Of a stretch of DNA of 64,000 nucleotides, positions 45,797-55,968 are shown piece by piece. The position numbers and the translations under genes are program-made. A model generated the notes under the pieces. That model was not told where the DNA came from. It saw only the letters and a list, made by a program, of their open reading frames with translations, and searched no databases. Position 1 is the stretch's first letter; every line of letters starts with the position of its first letter. The stretch covers positions 5,697,471 through 5,761,470 of the forward strand of contig NZ_CP086111.1 in the NCBI RefSeq assembly GCF_016806835.2. Reading direction: 5' to 3'. The DNA is from Skermanella rosea. GTDB lineage: Bacteria > Pseudomonadota > Alphaproteobacteria > Azospirillales > Azospirillaceae.

Positions 45797-45800
<4 letters not shown>
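44367..45800 (+). CDS. miaB: tRNA-2-methylthio-N6-dimethylallyladenosine synthase MiaB
   Basis: MiaB adds a methylthio group to i6A37 of tRNAs using two Fe-S clusters. The 477-residue protein has the N-terminal cluster domain ([28 protein letters not shown]), the radical SAM cysteines Cys165, Cys169 and Cys172 in CDKFCTFC, and a C-terminal TRAM domain. The start is TTG. Its stop overlaps the TTG start of phoH, so the two are translationally coupled. Confidence 0.97.
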
Positions 45801-46827
<1,027 letters not shown>

Positions 46828-46831
<4 letters not shown>

Positions 46832-47409
46832 CGGCTTCCGTGCGACCGCCGCTGGAGATCTCGGTCGGCCTTGAAGCCGGCGACTGGGAGGGCCTGGTCC
46901 CGGACGCCGGGCGGCGGGTCGAGTCGGCGGCCCGCGCGGCCTTCGCCGCGGCCGAGCATCCGGACATCCTGCGCGACGCGGCGGCGGCCGAGATGAGCCT
47001 CGTGCTCGCCGACGACGCCATGGTCCGAACGCTCAACCGCGACTATCGCGGCAAGGACAAGCCGACCAACGTCCTCTCTTTCGCTTTGCTTGACGATGCC
47101 GGGGACGTCGATGATGACTTGGCGTCGCATCCGGGAATGCCTATACTCATCGGAGACGTGATCCTGGCCTGTGAAACCGTGCGGCGCGAAGCCGCCGAAC
47201 AGGGAAAACCGGTCGAGGATCATCTGACGCACCTGGTTGTTCATGGCGTGCTCCATCTTCTCGGTTATGATCACGAAACCGACCCCGACGCCGACCGCAT
47301 GGAAAGGCTGGAAACCAGCATTCTCGCCGGCATGGGCATCGCCGATCCCTATGCCGGGCCGTCGCCGGATTCCGAACGATCGCCCGGCGATCCGGCCGGA
47401 TCCGGGTGA
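46828..47409 (+). CDS. ybeY: Endoribonuclease YbeY
   Basis: YbeY is a zinc-dependent RNase for 16S rRNA maturation and ribosome quality control. The 193-residue protein has the catalytic H3XH5XH motif in HLVVHGVLHLLGYDHETD, preceded by the conserved NRDYRGKDKPTNVLSF. The last 25 residues are Pro/Ser-rich and non-conserved. Confidence 0.96.
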
Positions 47410-47442
47410 CGGCGCGGATGGCGGCCCCAAACCCCAAACCAT

Positions 47443-48360
47443 ATGACAATGGCAGACATATCCGGCAGTAGGACGCCCCGTGAAGACGGGGCCGACGAGC
47501 AGAACTCCTTCACCGGCCAATTTCGCGGCTGGTTGAGGACCATCCTGGGGGGACGCGGCGATACGACGCTGCGCGACACCATCGAGGAGTTGATCGAGGA
47601 ACGGCGTGAAGCCGAGGGATCGATCGCCGCCGACGAGCGGGTACTCCTCGCCAACATCCTCAAGCTTCGGGACCGCACCGTCGTGGACACGATGGTGCCG
47701 CGCGCCGACATCGTCGCCGTCGACATCGACACGACGCTGCCGGAGCTGATCGAGCGCATGTCGCAGGAGGCTCACTCCCGGATGCCGGTCTACCGGGAGA
47801 CCCTCGACGACGTCGTCGGCGTGGTCCACATCAAGGACGTGCTGTCCGCAGTCGCGCGGAAGACGCCTTTCCAGCTCAAGGACATCACCCGCGACGCGGT
47901 GATCGTGGCGCCCAGCATGCCGGTCCTCGACCTGCTGCTCCAGATGCGCCAGTCGCGCCAGCACATGGCGCTGGTCGTGGACGAATTCGGCGGCATCGAC
48001 GGACTCGTGACGATCGAGGACCTGGTCGAGGAGATCGTCGGCGAGATCGAGGACGAGCACGACGAGACCGAGGAGCCGATGCTGGTGACCCGGCCGGACG
48101 GCACCATGCTGGCCGACGCCCGCGTTCCGATCGACGATTTCCTCAGCCTGGTCGGACCCGTCCTGGACGACGGCGAGCGGGAGGACTTCGACACGCTCGG
48201 CGGCCTCGTGTTCAACCTCGCGGGCCGCGTGCCGAGCCGGGGCGAACTGCTCAAGCATCCCTCGGGCCTGGAGTTCGAGGTGGTGGACGCCGATCCGCGG
48301 CGGATCAAGCGCCTGCGGGTCCGCAACCTTCCGGAGCCCGTCGACGCCACCCATGGATGA
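47443..48360 (+). CDS. corC: CBS-domain protein, CorC/HlyC family
   Basis: A 305-residue cytoplasmic protein with a pair of CBS domains (TMVPRADIVAVDIDTTLPEL and ALVVDEFGGIDGLVTIEDLV) and a C-terminal CorC_HlyC domain. It lacks the membrane DUF21 part, as CorC does. CorC has been linked to magnesium and cobalt efflux. Its place before lnt and after ybeY is the conserved order in many proteobacteria. It overlaps lnt by 8 bp. Confidence 0.92.
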   Translation: MTMADISGSRTPREDGADEQNSFTGQFRGWLRTILGGRGDTTLRDTIEELIEERREAEGSIAADERVLLANILKLRDRTVVDTMVPRADIVAVDIDTTLPELIERMSQEAHSRMPVYRETLDDVVGVVHIKDVLSAVARKTPFQLKDITRDAVIVAPSMPVLDLLLQMRQSRQHMALVVDEFGGIDGLVTIEDLVEEIVGEIEDEHDETEEPMLVTRPDGTMLADARVPIDDFLSLVGPVLDDGEREDFDTLGGLVFNLAGRVPSRGELLKHPSGLEFEVVDADPRRIKRLRVRNLPEPVDATHG

Positions 48361-49999
48361 CGCTTCCCTGCGCCTCCGGGCTCGGGGCGGAAGCGCGGAC
48401 GACGACGCGGCGGCAGGCGGCGCGGTGCCCCGGGAGCGGATCCTGGGCCTCGCGGCGCGCGTGTCCGCCCTGGCCGGCTGGCGCCGCTACCTCGCGGCGG
48501 CGGCGTTCGGCGGCCTCGCGACCCTCGCCCTGCCGCCGGCCTTCGCCGTGCCCGTGCTGCTGCTGGCCTTTCCCGGCCTGCTCTGGCTGCTCGACGGCGC
48601 GGCGACCCGCCGGGCCGCCTTCTTCACCGGCTGGTGGTTCGGCTTCGGGCATTTCCTGCTCGGCCTCTACTGGATCTCCTTCGCGCTGCTGACCGACATC
48701 GCCCGCTTCTGGTGGATGATGCCCTTCGCGGCGGCGGGGCTGCCGGCGCTGCTCGCCATCTTCGTCGGGCTGGCGACCGTGGCCCTGCACGTCCTGTCGC
48801 GGCGCCTGCGCCTGGGCGGACTTTCGCGCGTGCTCGCCTTCGCGATGCTGTGGACGGTGGCGGAGTATCTGCGCGGGCATGTCCTGACCGGCTTCCCCTG
48901 GAACCTGATCGGCTATTCTTGGGTGGGATTCCTGCCGGTGCTGCAGAGCGTCGCGGTGATCGGCACCTATGGCCTGGGTCTCCTGACGGTCGCGGTCGCC
49001 GCGACGCCGGCCCTGTTCGGCGACCCCTCCGAGTCGCGGCGCCGGGCGGCCGGATCGGTGGCGTTCGGCCTTCTCCTGATCGCCGCGATCGGCGTCGCCG
49101 GCTGGGTTAGATTGTCGCAGAACGACGGGTCCACGGTTCCCGGCGTGGTGGTACGCATCGTCCAGCCGAACATCGCGCAGACGCTGAAATGGAACCCGGC
49201 CGAACGGGCGCGGAACTTCGAGCGCCTGCTGGAAATGACGGCCGCGGGACCCGCCGCGGGGGGCCCGGCCCCCACCCACGTGGTCTGGCCGGAAACGGCG
49301 GTACCCTTCTTCCTGGAACGCGACGCGGCGGCCCGGCAGGCGATCGGGTCGGTGACGCCGTCCGGCGGCAGCGTGATCACCGGCGCCCCGCGGGTCAGGA
49401 CCGAGCCGGACGGCACCAACCGGTTCTGGAACAGCCTCCATGCGGTGGACGGCAGCGGCGCGGTGGTCGCCAGCTACGACAAGTTCCACCTGGTGCCGTT
49501 CGGCGAGTACATGCCGCTGCGGGGCGTCCTGCCGGTCGCTGCGATCGCGGCCGGATCGACCGATTTCTCCGCGGGGGCCGGACCGGAGACGCTGGACGTC
49601 GCCGGCCTGCCGCCGTTCAGCCCGCTCGTCTGCTACGAGGTGATCTTCCCCGCCGCGGTGAAGGACCCGGAACGGCGGCCGGAATGGCTGCTCAACGTGA
49701 CGAACGACGCCTGGTACGGCATCAGCGCGGGGCCGCACCAGCACTTCGCCATCGCCCAGGCCCGCGCCGTCGAGGAAGGGCTGCCCATGGTCCGGGCGGC
49801 GAACACCGGCATATCCGGGGTCGTCGACGGCTATGGCCGGATCTCGGCCTATCTCGGGTTGGGTACGCGCGGAGTCGTTGACGCGGCGCTGCCGAAATCG
49901 CTTGGAAACACCCCGTACGGTCGAATTGGCGACTGGACATTGGTGTTACTTCTTATGAGTTTCGCCCTCAGCACAACCATCGCTCGACAGACCCCTTGA
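48353..49999 (+). CDS. lnt: Apolipoprotein N-acyltransferase Lnt
   Basis: Lnt adds the third acyl chain to outer-membrane lipoproteins in the inner membrane. The 548-residue protein has about seven membrane helices (residues 40-250 and a final C-terminal one) around a periplasmic nitrilase-like domain. The catalytic triad is visible as Glu314 (WPETAVPF), Lys377 (YDKFHLVPFGEYMP) and Cys427 (VCYEVIFP). It ends the miaB-lnt run. Confidence 0.96.
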   Translation: MDDASLRLRARGGSADDDAAAGGAVPRERILGLAARVSALAGWRRYLAAAAFGGLATLALPPAFAVPVLLLAFPGLLWLLDGAATRRAAFFTGWWFGFGHFLLGLYWISFALLTDIARFWWMMPFAAAGLPALLAIFVGLATVALHVLSRRLRLGGLSRVLAFAMLWTVAEYLRGHVLTGFPWNLIGYSWVGFLPVLQSVAVIGTYGLGLLTVAVAATPALFGDPSESRRRAAGSVAFGLLLIAAIGVAGWVRLSQNDGSTVPGVVVRIVQPNIAQTLKWNPAERARNFERLLEMTAAGPAAGGPAPTHVVWPETAVPFFLERDAAARQAIGSVTPSGGSVITGAPRVRTEPDGTNRFWNSLHAVDGSGAVVASYDKFHLVPFGEYMPLRGVLPVAAIAAGSTDFSAGAGPETLDVAGLPPFSPLVCYEVIFPAAVKDPERRPEWLLNVTNDAWYGISAGPHQHFAIAQARAVEEGLPMVRAANTGISGVVDGYGRISAYLGLGTRGVVDAALPKSLGNTPYGRIGDWTLVLLLMSFALSTTIARQTP

Positions 50000-50040
50000 T
50001 TGTCGCACATATTTTCGTATGCGCGTGCACAAGAATGCGC

Positions 50041-50072
50041 TAGTACGTACTATTGAATGCATACACGTGCAT
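50041..50072. promoter_or_regulatory. Palindromes upstream of the XRE regulator
   Basis: A perfect 12-bp palindrome, TAGTACGTACTA (50041-50052), and an imperfect one, ATGCATACACGTGCAT (50057-50072), lie 40-70 bp before the likely start. Such sites suit a homodimeric HTH regulator, perhaps the gene's own product. Confidence 0.4.
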
Positions 50073-50112
50073 GACTAGTTACAACACTAACATTCAACAG
50101 GGGTTTGAGGGC

Positions 50113-50592
50113 ATGCAACCACAGACACGAGGCCGGCGTGGAACCGGCGGGCGGCCCAAGACCGGGAAGCCGAATCCGATCGACGTACATGTCGGGTCGC
50201 GGGTAAGGCTGCGCCGCACTCTCCTCGGCATGAGCCAGGAAAAGCTGGGCGAGGCGATCGGCCTGACGTTCCAGCAGGTCCAGAAATACGAGCGGGGCGC
50301 GAACCGGATCGGCGCGAGTCGCCTGTTCGACCTCAGCCGCGTCCTGGACGTCCCGGTTTCGTTCTTCTTCGACGACATGCCGTCCGACTCCAACTCGATC
50401 ATCCCGGGCGAGCCCATCCACAGCGGTTTCGGCGAGGAGAAGCCGGGTTCGTTCGAGCCCGATCCGATGGCCAAGCGGGAGACGCTGGAGCTTGTCCGGG
50501 CATACTATCGCATCACCGACCCGCAGGTCCGTAAGCGCCTGTTCGAATTGACCAAGTCGGTCGCCAACGCGGCCAACAACGAAGGCGACTGA
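50113..50592 (+). CDS. XRE-family transcriptional regulator
   Basis: A cytoplasmic DNA-binding protein with an N-terminal Cro/CI-type HTH: VGSRVRLRRTLLGMSQEKLG and FQQVQKYERGANRI. The C-terminal part is acidic and resembles the domain of alphaproteobacterial regulators found next to metK. The ATG at 50113 has GAGGG close upstream and gives 159 residues; earlier in-frame starts lie at 50053 and 50071. The target is unknown, though its position suggests control of itself or of metK. Confidence 0.85.
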   Translation: MQPQTRGRRGTGGRPKTGKPNPIDVHVGSRVRLRRTLLGMSQEKLGEAIGLTFQQVQKYERGANRIGASRLFDLSRVLDVPVSFFFDDMPSDSNSIIPGEPIHSGFGEEKPGSFEPDPMAKRETLELVRAYYRITDPQVRKRLFELTKSVANAANNEGD

Positions 50593-50696
50593 CCGGCGGC
50601 CGGTCGCCCTGGCCAAGATTCCGGCCGGCCCTGCGCAGCCTGGGCCGGCGGCGGGGCAATGCCGGAAGGGCGGCCTCATAAGATTGCGAAACAATT

Positions 50697-50757
50697 CCCG
50701 CGAATAGCCTTGCGGGATAATCAGTTTGCGGGTTCCGGATCAAGTCACTTGACCCGG
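50697..50757 (+). other. Structured metK leader (two hairpins)
   Basis: CCCGC / GCGGG (about 50693-50715) and CCGGATCAAG / CTTGACCCGG (50735-50757, one mismatch, loop TCA) are strong stems in the 229-bp gap before metK. I do not recognise a known SAM riboswitch consensus. Confidence 0.4.
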
Positions 50758-50854
50758 ATGGTTGGGATTGCGAAAACAGGGATAATGCTCGTCACGCCGG
50801 TGATGGGCCGATTATCTTCGTATGTCATCAATCCGCAACGTGCCGAGGCAACCT

Positions 50855-52016
<1,162 letters not shown>

Positions 52017-52024
<8 letters not shown>

Positions 52025-52781
52025 TCGTCCTCCCGGTCCGCGCGACGACGCGCCGGCCGACCTGCGTGAGAAAGTCTACGGCCGCCGGCGCGGCCGTAGA
52101 TTGCGCCTCTACAAAACCAACCTGCTGGAAACGCTGCTTCCCCGGCTGGCGATCGAGCCTCCGGGCGACGGCCGGCGCATCGATCCCGTCTCGCTCTTCG
52201 CGGCGCCCGCAGGCGCTGCAGGGACCGGCATCGGGTCCGGCATCCGCGACGTGTGGCTGGAAATCGGCTTCGGCAGCGGCGAGCACCTGGCCGGCCAGGC
52301 CGCGGCACATCCCGATATCGGCATGATCGGCTGCGAGCCCTTCCTCAACGGTGTCGCCAACCTCCTGGAACACATCGACCAGGGCGGCCAGCGGAACATC
52401 CGGATCCTGGCCAACGACGCCCGGCCGCTGATCGATGCCCTGCCCGACGCGTCGATCGGCCGCTGCTTCGTGCTGTTCCCCGATCCCTGGCCCAAGATCC
52501 GCCACCACAAGCGCCGCTTCATCGGACCGGAGAACCTGGCCCGCCTGTCGCGCGTGCTGAAGGACGGGGCCGAGCTGCGCATGGCCAGCGACGTCATGGG
52601 CGTCGCCATGTGGATGCTGGAGCATGCCTGGCGGCATCCCGACTTCGAGTGGCTCGCCCGGACCGCGGAGGACTGGCGCACCCGGCCCGACGACTGGCCC
52701 CAGTCGCGCTACGAGCAGAAGGGCATCGAAGCCGGCCGCAAGCCCGTGTTCCTGCGCTTCCGGCGCAAACCCAGGGGCTGA
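52017..52781 (+). CDS. trmB: tRNA (guanine-N7)-methyltransferase TrmB
   Basis: TrmB methylates G46 of tRNAs. The SAM-binding motif is [11 protein letters not shown], followed by the family-typical [15 protein letters not shown] and a C-terminal [18 protein letters not shown]. The TTG at 52017 gives about 254 residues and overlaps the metK end by 8 bp; later starts are possible since the first 35 residues are not conserved. It is co-transcribed with metK. Confidence 0.93.
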
Positions 52782-52892
52782 GCCGGCGGACCGGGCGCGC
52801 CACGGGGCGCCCGGCCCGCCGCCGGCGCCGCCCGCCCGGGAACCAGACGGGCAAGGACCGGGAAGGCGCCCGGAAAGTATTGTGGAAAATCC

Positions 52893-52920
52893 TTGCGGCC
52901 TGCCTCAACTCCGCTATATT
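52893..52920 (+). promoter_or_regulatory. Promoter of the rimP-nusA-infB operon
   Basis: TTGCGG (52893-52898), a 16-nt spacer and TATATT (52915-52920). Transcription would start near 52928 and give a leader of about 147 nt before rimP. Confidence 0.6.
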
Positions 52921-52984
52921 CCATTCCGTGATCCCATACGATCCGGTGGTCCCGCCAAAACGGGCCATGCCGGCTCGCATCCGG

Positions 52985-53014
52985 GTGGGCCACTGGCCCA
53001 CTTTTTTGTTTTTT
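52985..53014 (+). terminator. Terminator/attenuator in the rimP leader
   Basis: GTGGGCC pairs with GGCCCAC (52985-53001) and is followed by TTTTTTGTTTTTT. It lies downstream of the likely rimP promoter, so it would stop some rimP operon transcripts. GGGCCA at 52966 could pair with TGGCCC of the stem and prevent termination. Confidence 0.8.
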
Positions 53015-53074
53015 GTCTACAGTTCTTTGAACCGGGCTCCTGATGCCCGGTCATGTTGCCACAAGTCAGGTGGA

Positions 53075-53560
53075 ATGGACGCAACCGACCGGATACAACA
53101 GATCATCGCCCCCTCGGTCGAAGCCATGGGCTACGAGATCGTGCGGGTGCAGGTGTCGGGCACGCAGCGGCCCACCTTGCAGGTGATGGCCGAGCGGAAG
53201 GACAATGCCGCCATGACCGTCGAGGATTGCGCTGACATCAGCCGTGCGGTGTCCGCCCTTCTCGACGTCGAGGACCCTATTTCTTCCGCCTATACGCTGG
53301 AAGTCAGCTCGCCGGGGATCGACCGGCCGTTGACCCGGCTGAAGGATTTCGAACGGTTCGCCGGCTTCGAAGCGCGCATCGAGACCCGCTTCCCGCTGGA
53401 CGGCCGCAAGCGGTTCCGCGGCATGCTGAAGGGCGTCCAGGACGGGTCCGTGCTGATCGAGACCGATACCGGTCCGGCCACCATCCCGTTCGACGCCGTG
53501 CAGCGCGCCAAGCTGATCCTGACCGACGCACTGATCGCCGCCACCGCGGCACAGCAGTAG
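53075..53560 (+). CDS. rimP: Ribosome maturation factor RimP
   Basis: RimP helps mature the 30S subunit. The 161-residue protein has two domains: an alpha/beta N-terminal part (IIAPSVEAMGYEIVRVQVSG, VSSPGIDRPLTR) and a C-terminal SH3-like barrel. The ATG at 53075 follows CAGGTGGA. It heads the translation operon that runs to rpsO/pnp. Confidence 0.95.
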   Translation: MDATDRIQQIIAPSVEAMGYEIVRVQVSGTQRPTLQVMAERKDNAAMTVEDCADISRAVSALLDVEDPISSAYTLEVSSPGIDRPLTRLKDFERFAGFEARIETRFPLDGRKRFRGMLKGVQDGSVLIETDTGPATIPFDAVQRAKLILTDALIAATAAQQ

Positions 53561-53618
53561 CCGGCCTTTTCGCCTCACGTCCGAGTGCCTACTCTAACGA
53601 ACGCCAGGGACTTCTGGA

Positions 53619-55133
53619 ATGGAACTGCTACAAGTAGCCGATGCGGTCGCCCGCGAGAAGAACATCGACCGGGATGAGGTCCTGGAAGCGATGGAGCAGG
53701 CGATTCAGAAGGCAGGCCGCTCCAAGTACGGACATGAACACGACATCCGGGCCCGGATCGACCGCAAGACCGGCGACATCCACCTGATGCGATATCTCGA
53801 GGTGGTGGAGGAGGTCGAGAACGAGACGACCCAGCTCACCCTTCGTGAAGCCCAGCGCATGAAGAAGGACGCGGCCGTCGGCGAGTTCCTGACCGACGAG
53901 CTGCCGCCGATCGACTTCGGCCGCATCGCGGCGCAGACGGCCAAGCAGGTCATCGTCCAGAAGGTGCGCGAGGCGGAGCGGCAGCGGCAGTTCAAGGAAT
54001 ACAAGGACCGCGTCGGCGAGGTGGTCAACGGGCTGGTCAAGCGGGTCGAGTACGGCAATGTCACCGTCGACCTGGGCCGGGCGGAGGCGATCCTGCGCCG
54101 CGACGAGCTCCTCCCCCGCGAGCACTTCAAGAACGGCGACCGCGTACGCGCGTACATCTATGACGTACGGGCCGAGGCCCGAGGTCCCCAGATCTTCCTG
54201 TCGCGGACCCATCCCACCTTCATGGCCAAGCTGTTCTCCCAGGAAGTGCCGGAGATCTACGACGGCATCATCGAGATCAAGTCGGTCGCCCGAGACCCCG
54301 GTTCGCGCGCCAAGATCGCGGTGCTGAGCCACGACAGCTCGATCGACCCGGTCGGCGCCTGCGTCGGCATGCGCGGCAGCCGCGTCCAGGCCGTCGTCGG
54401 CGAGCTCCAGGGCGAGAAGATCGACATCATTCCCTGGTCCCAGGACCCGGCGACCTTCGTCGTCAACGCCCTGGCCCCGGCCGAGGTGGCCAAGGTCGTG
54501 ATGGACGAGGAGAGCAAGCGCATTGAAGTCGTGGTTCCCGATGACCAGTTGAGTCTGGCGATCGGACGCCGCGGCCAGAACGTGCGTCTCGCCAGCCAGC
54601 TGACCGGCTGGGACATCGACATCATGACCGAGAACGAGGAGTCGGAGCGGCGCTCGGAAGAGTTCAAGACCCGTTCCCAGCTCTTCATCGACGCCCTGGA
54701 CGTGGACGACGTGATCGCCCACCTGCTGGTCGCCGAGGGCTTCTCGTCGGTCGAGGAGATCGCCTTCGCCGAGACCAACGAGCTCGCCGAGATCGAAGGC
54801 TTCGACGAGGACGTGGCCGAGGAGCTGCGCGAGCGCGCCCGGACCTTCCTCGACCAGCAGAACAGCGAGATGACCGAGCGGCGCCAGGCGCTGGGCGTCG
54901 CCGACGAGATCGCGGAGATCGAGGGCCTGACCCCCGTCATGCTGGTCAAGCTGGGCGAGAACGGCGTCAAGACCCTGGACGACCTCGCCGACCTCGCGGG
55001 TGACGAACTTCGCGAGATCGTCGGCAAGGACGCCATGACGCTGGACGACGCCAACGCCATCATCATGGCGGCCCGCGCCCACTGGTTCACCGAGGACGGT
55101 GAGCCGGCGACCGCCTCGACCGAGCAGCACTGA
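53619..55133 (+). CDS. nusA: Transcription termination/antitermination factor NusA
   Basis: NusA binds RNA polymerase and controls pausing, termination and antitermination. The 504-residue protein has the N-terminal RNAP-binding domain (to about 130), S1 (135-200), KH1 and KH2 (about 200-345; [15 protein letters not shown]), and two acidic helix-hairpin-helix repeats (about 365-490). The ATG at 53619 lies 58 bp after rimP. Confidence 0.97.
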   Translation: MELLQVADAVAREKNIDRDEVLEAMEQAIQKAGRSKYGHEHDIRARIDRKTGDIHLMRYLEVVEEVENETTQLTLREAQRMKKDAAVGEFLTDELPPIDFGRIAAQTAKQVIVQKVREAERQRQFKEYKDRVGEVVNGLVKRVEYGNVTVDLGRAEAILRRDELLPREHFKNGDRVRAYIYDVRAEARGPQIFLSRTHPTFMAKLFSQEVPEIYDGIIEIKSVARDPGSRAKIAVLSHDSSIDPVGACVGMRGSRVQAVVGELQGEKIDIIPWSQDPATFVVNALAPAEVAKVVMDEESKRIEVVVPDDQLSLAIGRRGQNVRLASQLTGWDIDIMTENEESERRSEEFKTRSQLFIDALDVDDVIAHLLVAEGFSSVEEIAFAETNELAEIEGFDEDVAEELRERARTFLDQQNSEMTERRQALGVADEIAEIEGLTPVMLVKLGENGVKTLDDLADLAGDELREIVGKDAMTLDDANAIIMAARAHWFTEDGEPATASTEQH

Positions 55134-55214
55134 CCCCGGTTCCTCCGGGACCACCGTTTTCGAACCCCGGTTCGCCAACTCCAGTTCACCAACCAAGGAC
55201 CGACCCTGCAACGG

Positions 55215-55958
55215 ATGACCTTACTGAACGCCCATCCCACCCTGCCCCACGAGGCAGCCGCCCCGCCCGACGCGTTCGAGCCCGGTCCCCCCGGGCCCGA
55301 ACCGCTTGAGGAGGAGGCGATCGGCGGACGGCGCAGCCCCCTGCGGCGCTGCATCGTCACCGCCGTCGTCGCCGACCGCCAGGGCATGATCCGGTTCGTC
55401 ACGTCGCCGGAAGGCGCCGTCGTCCCGGACCTGGAGGGCACGCTGCCCGGACGGGGTCTGTGGGTCACGGCGGACCGGGAGATCCTGTCCAGGGCGGTCG
55501 CCAAGAACCAGTTCTCCAAGGCCGCCCGCCGCAAGGTCAAGGTCGACCCCGACCTGGTCGACCGGGTGGAAGCGCTGCTCAAGCGGCGCTGCCTCGACTC
55601 GATCGGCCTGTGCCGGCGCGCCGGGGTCGCGGTCTCGGGGTTCGAGAAGGTCCGCGAGGCCCTGCGCAAGGGAAAGGCGGGCGCGCTGATCGCGGCCGCC
55701 GACGGGGCCGAGGACGGGCGCGGCAAGATGCGGGCGTTGGCCGGGGAGGCGCCGGTCGTCGACCTGTTCGACGCGGCCGATCTCGGCCACGCCTTCGGTC
55801 GCGACCACGTGGTGCATGCGATGCTGGCGCCCGGCCGATTGGCCGCGCGCTTCCTGGAGGAGTGCCGGCGGTATGCCGGTCTTCGACGGGGTGCCTCGGG
55901 TGAAGGCAATTGCGGTCCGGCATCGGCCGGCCGGGCAACAGATACAACGACGAGCTAG
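55215..55958 (+). CDS. YlxR (DUF448) protein fused to an L7Ae-like RNA-binding domain
   Basis: A 247-residue RNA-binding protein. Residues 1-40 are Pro-rich and variable. Residues 42-115 form the YlxR domain ([26 protein letters not shown]), and residues 125-215 an L7Ae/YlxQ-like domain ([20 protein letters not shown]). In Gram-positive bacteria these are two separate genes (ylxR, ylxQ) at this same place; YlxR there binds RNase P RNA. The fusion is usual in alphaproteobacteria. It lies 11 bp before infB. Confidence 0.92.
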   Translation: MTLLNAHPTLPHEAAAPPDAFEPGPPGPEPLEEEAIGGRRSPLRRCIVTAVVADRQGMIRFVTSPEGAVVPDLEGTLPGRGLWVTADREILSRAVAKNQFSKAARRKVKVDPDLVDRVEALLKRRCLDSIGLCRRAGVAVSGFEKVREALRKGKAGALIAAADGAEDGRGKMRALAGEAPVVDLFDAADLGHAFGRDHVVHAMLAPGRLAARFLEECRRYAGLRRGASGEGNCGPASAGRATDTTTS

Positions 55959-55968
55959 TCGGACACAG

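Noticed and set aside
50593-50821. SAM-II or SAM/SAH riboswitch before metK
   Set aside because: The leader is structured, but I could not find the conserved core of either class by eye.
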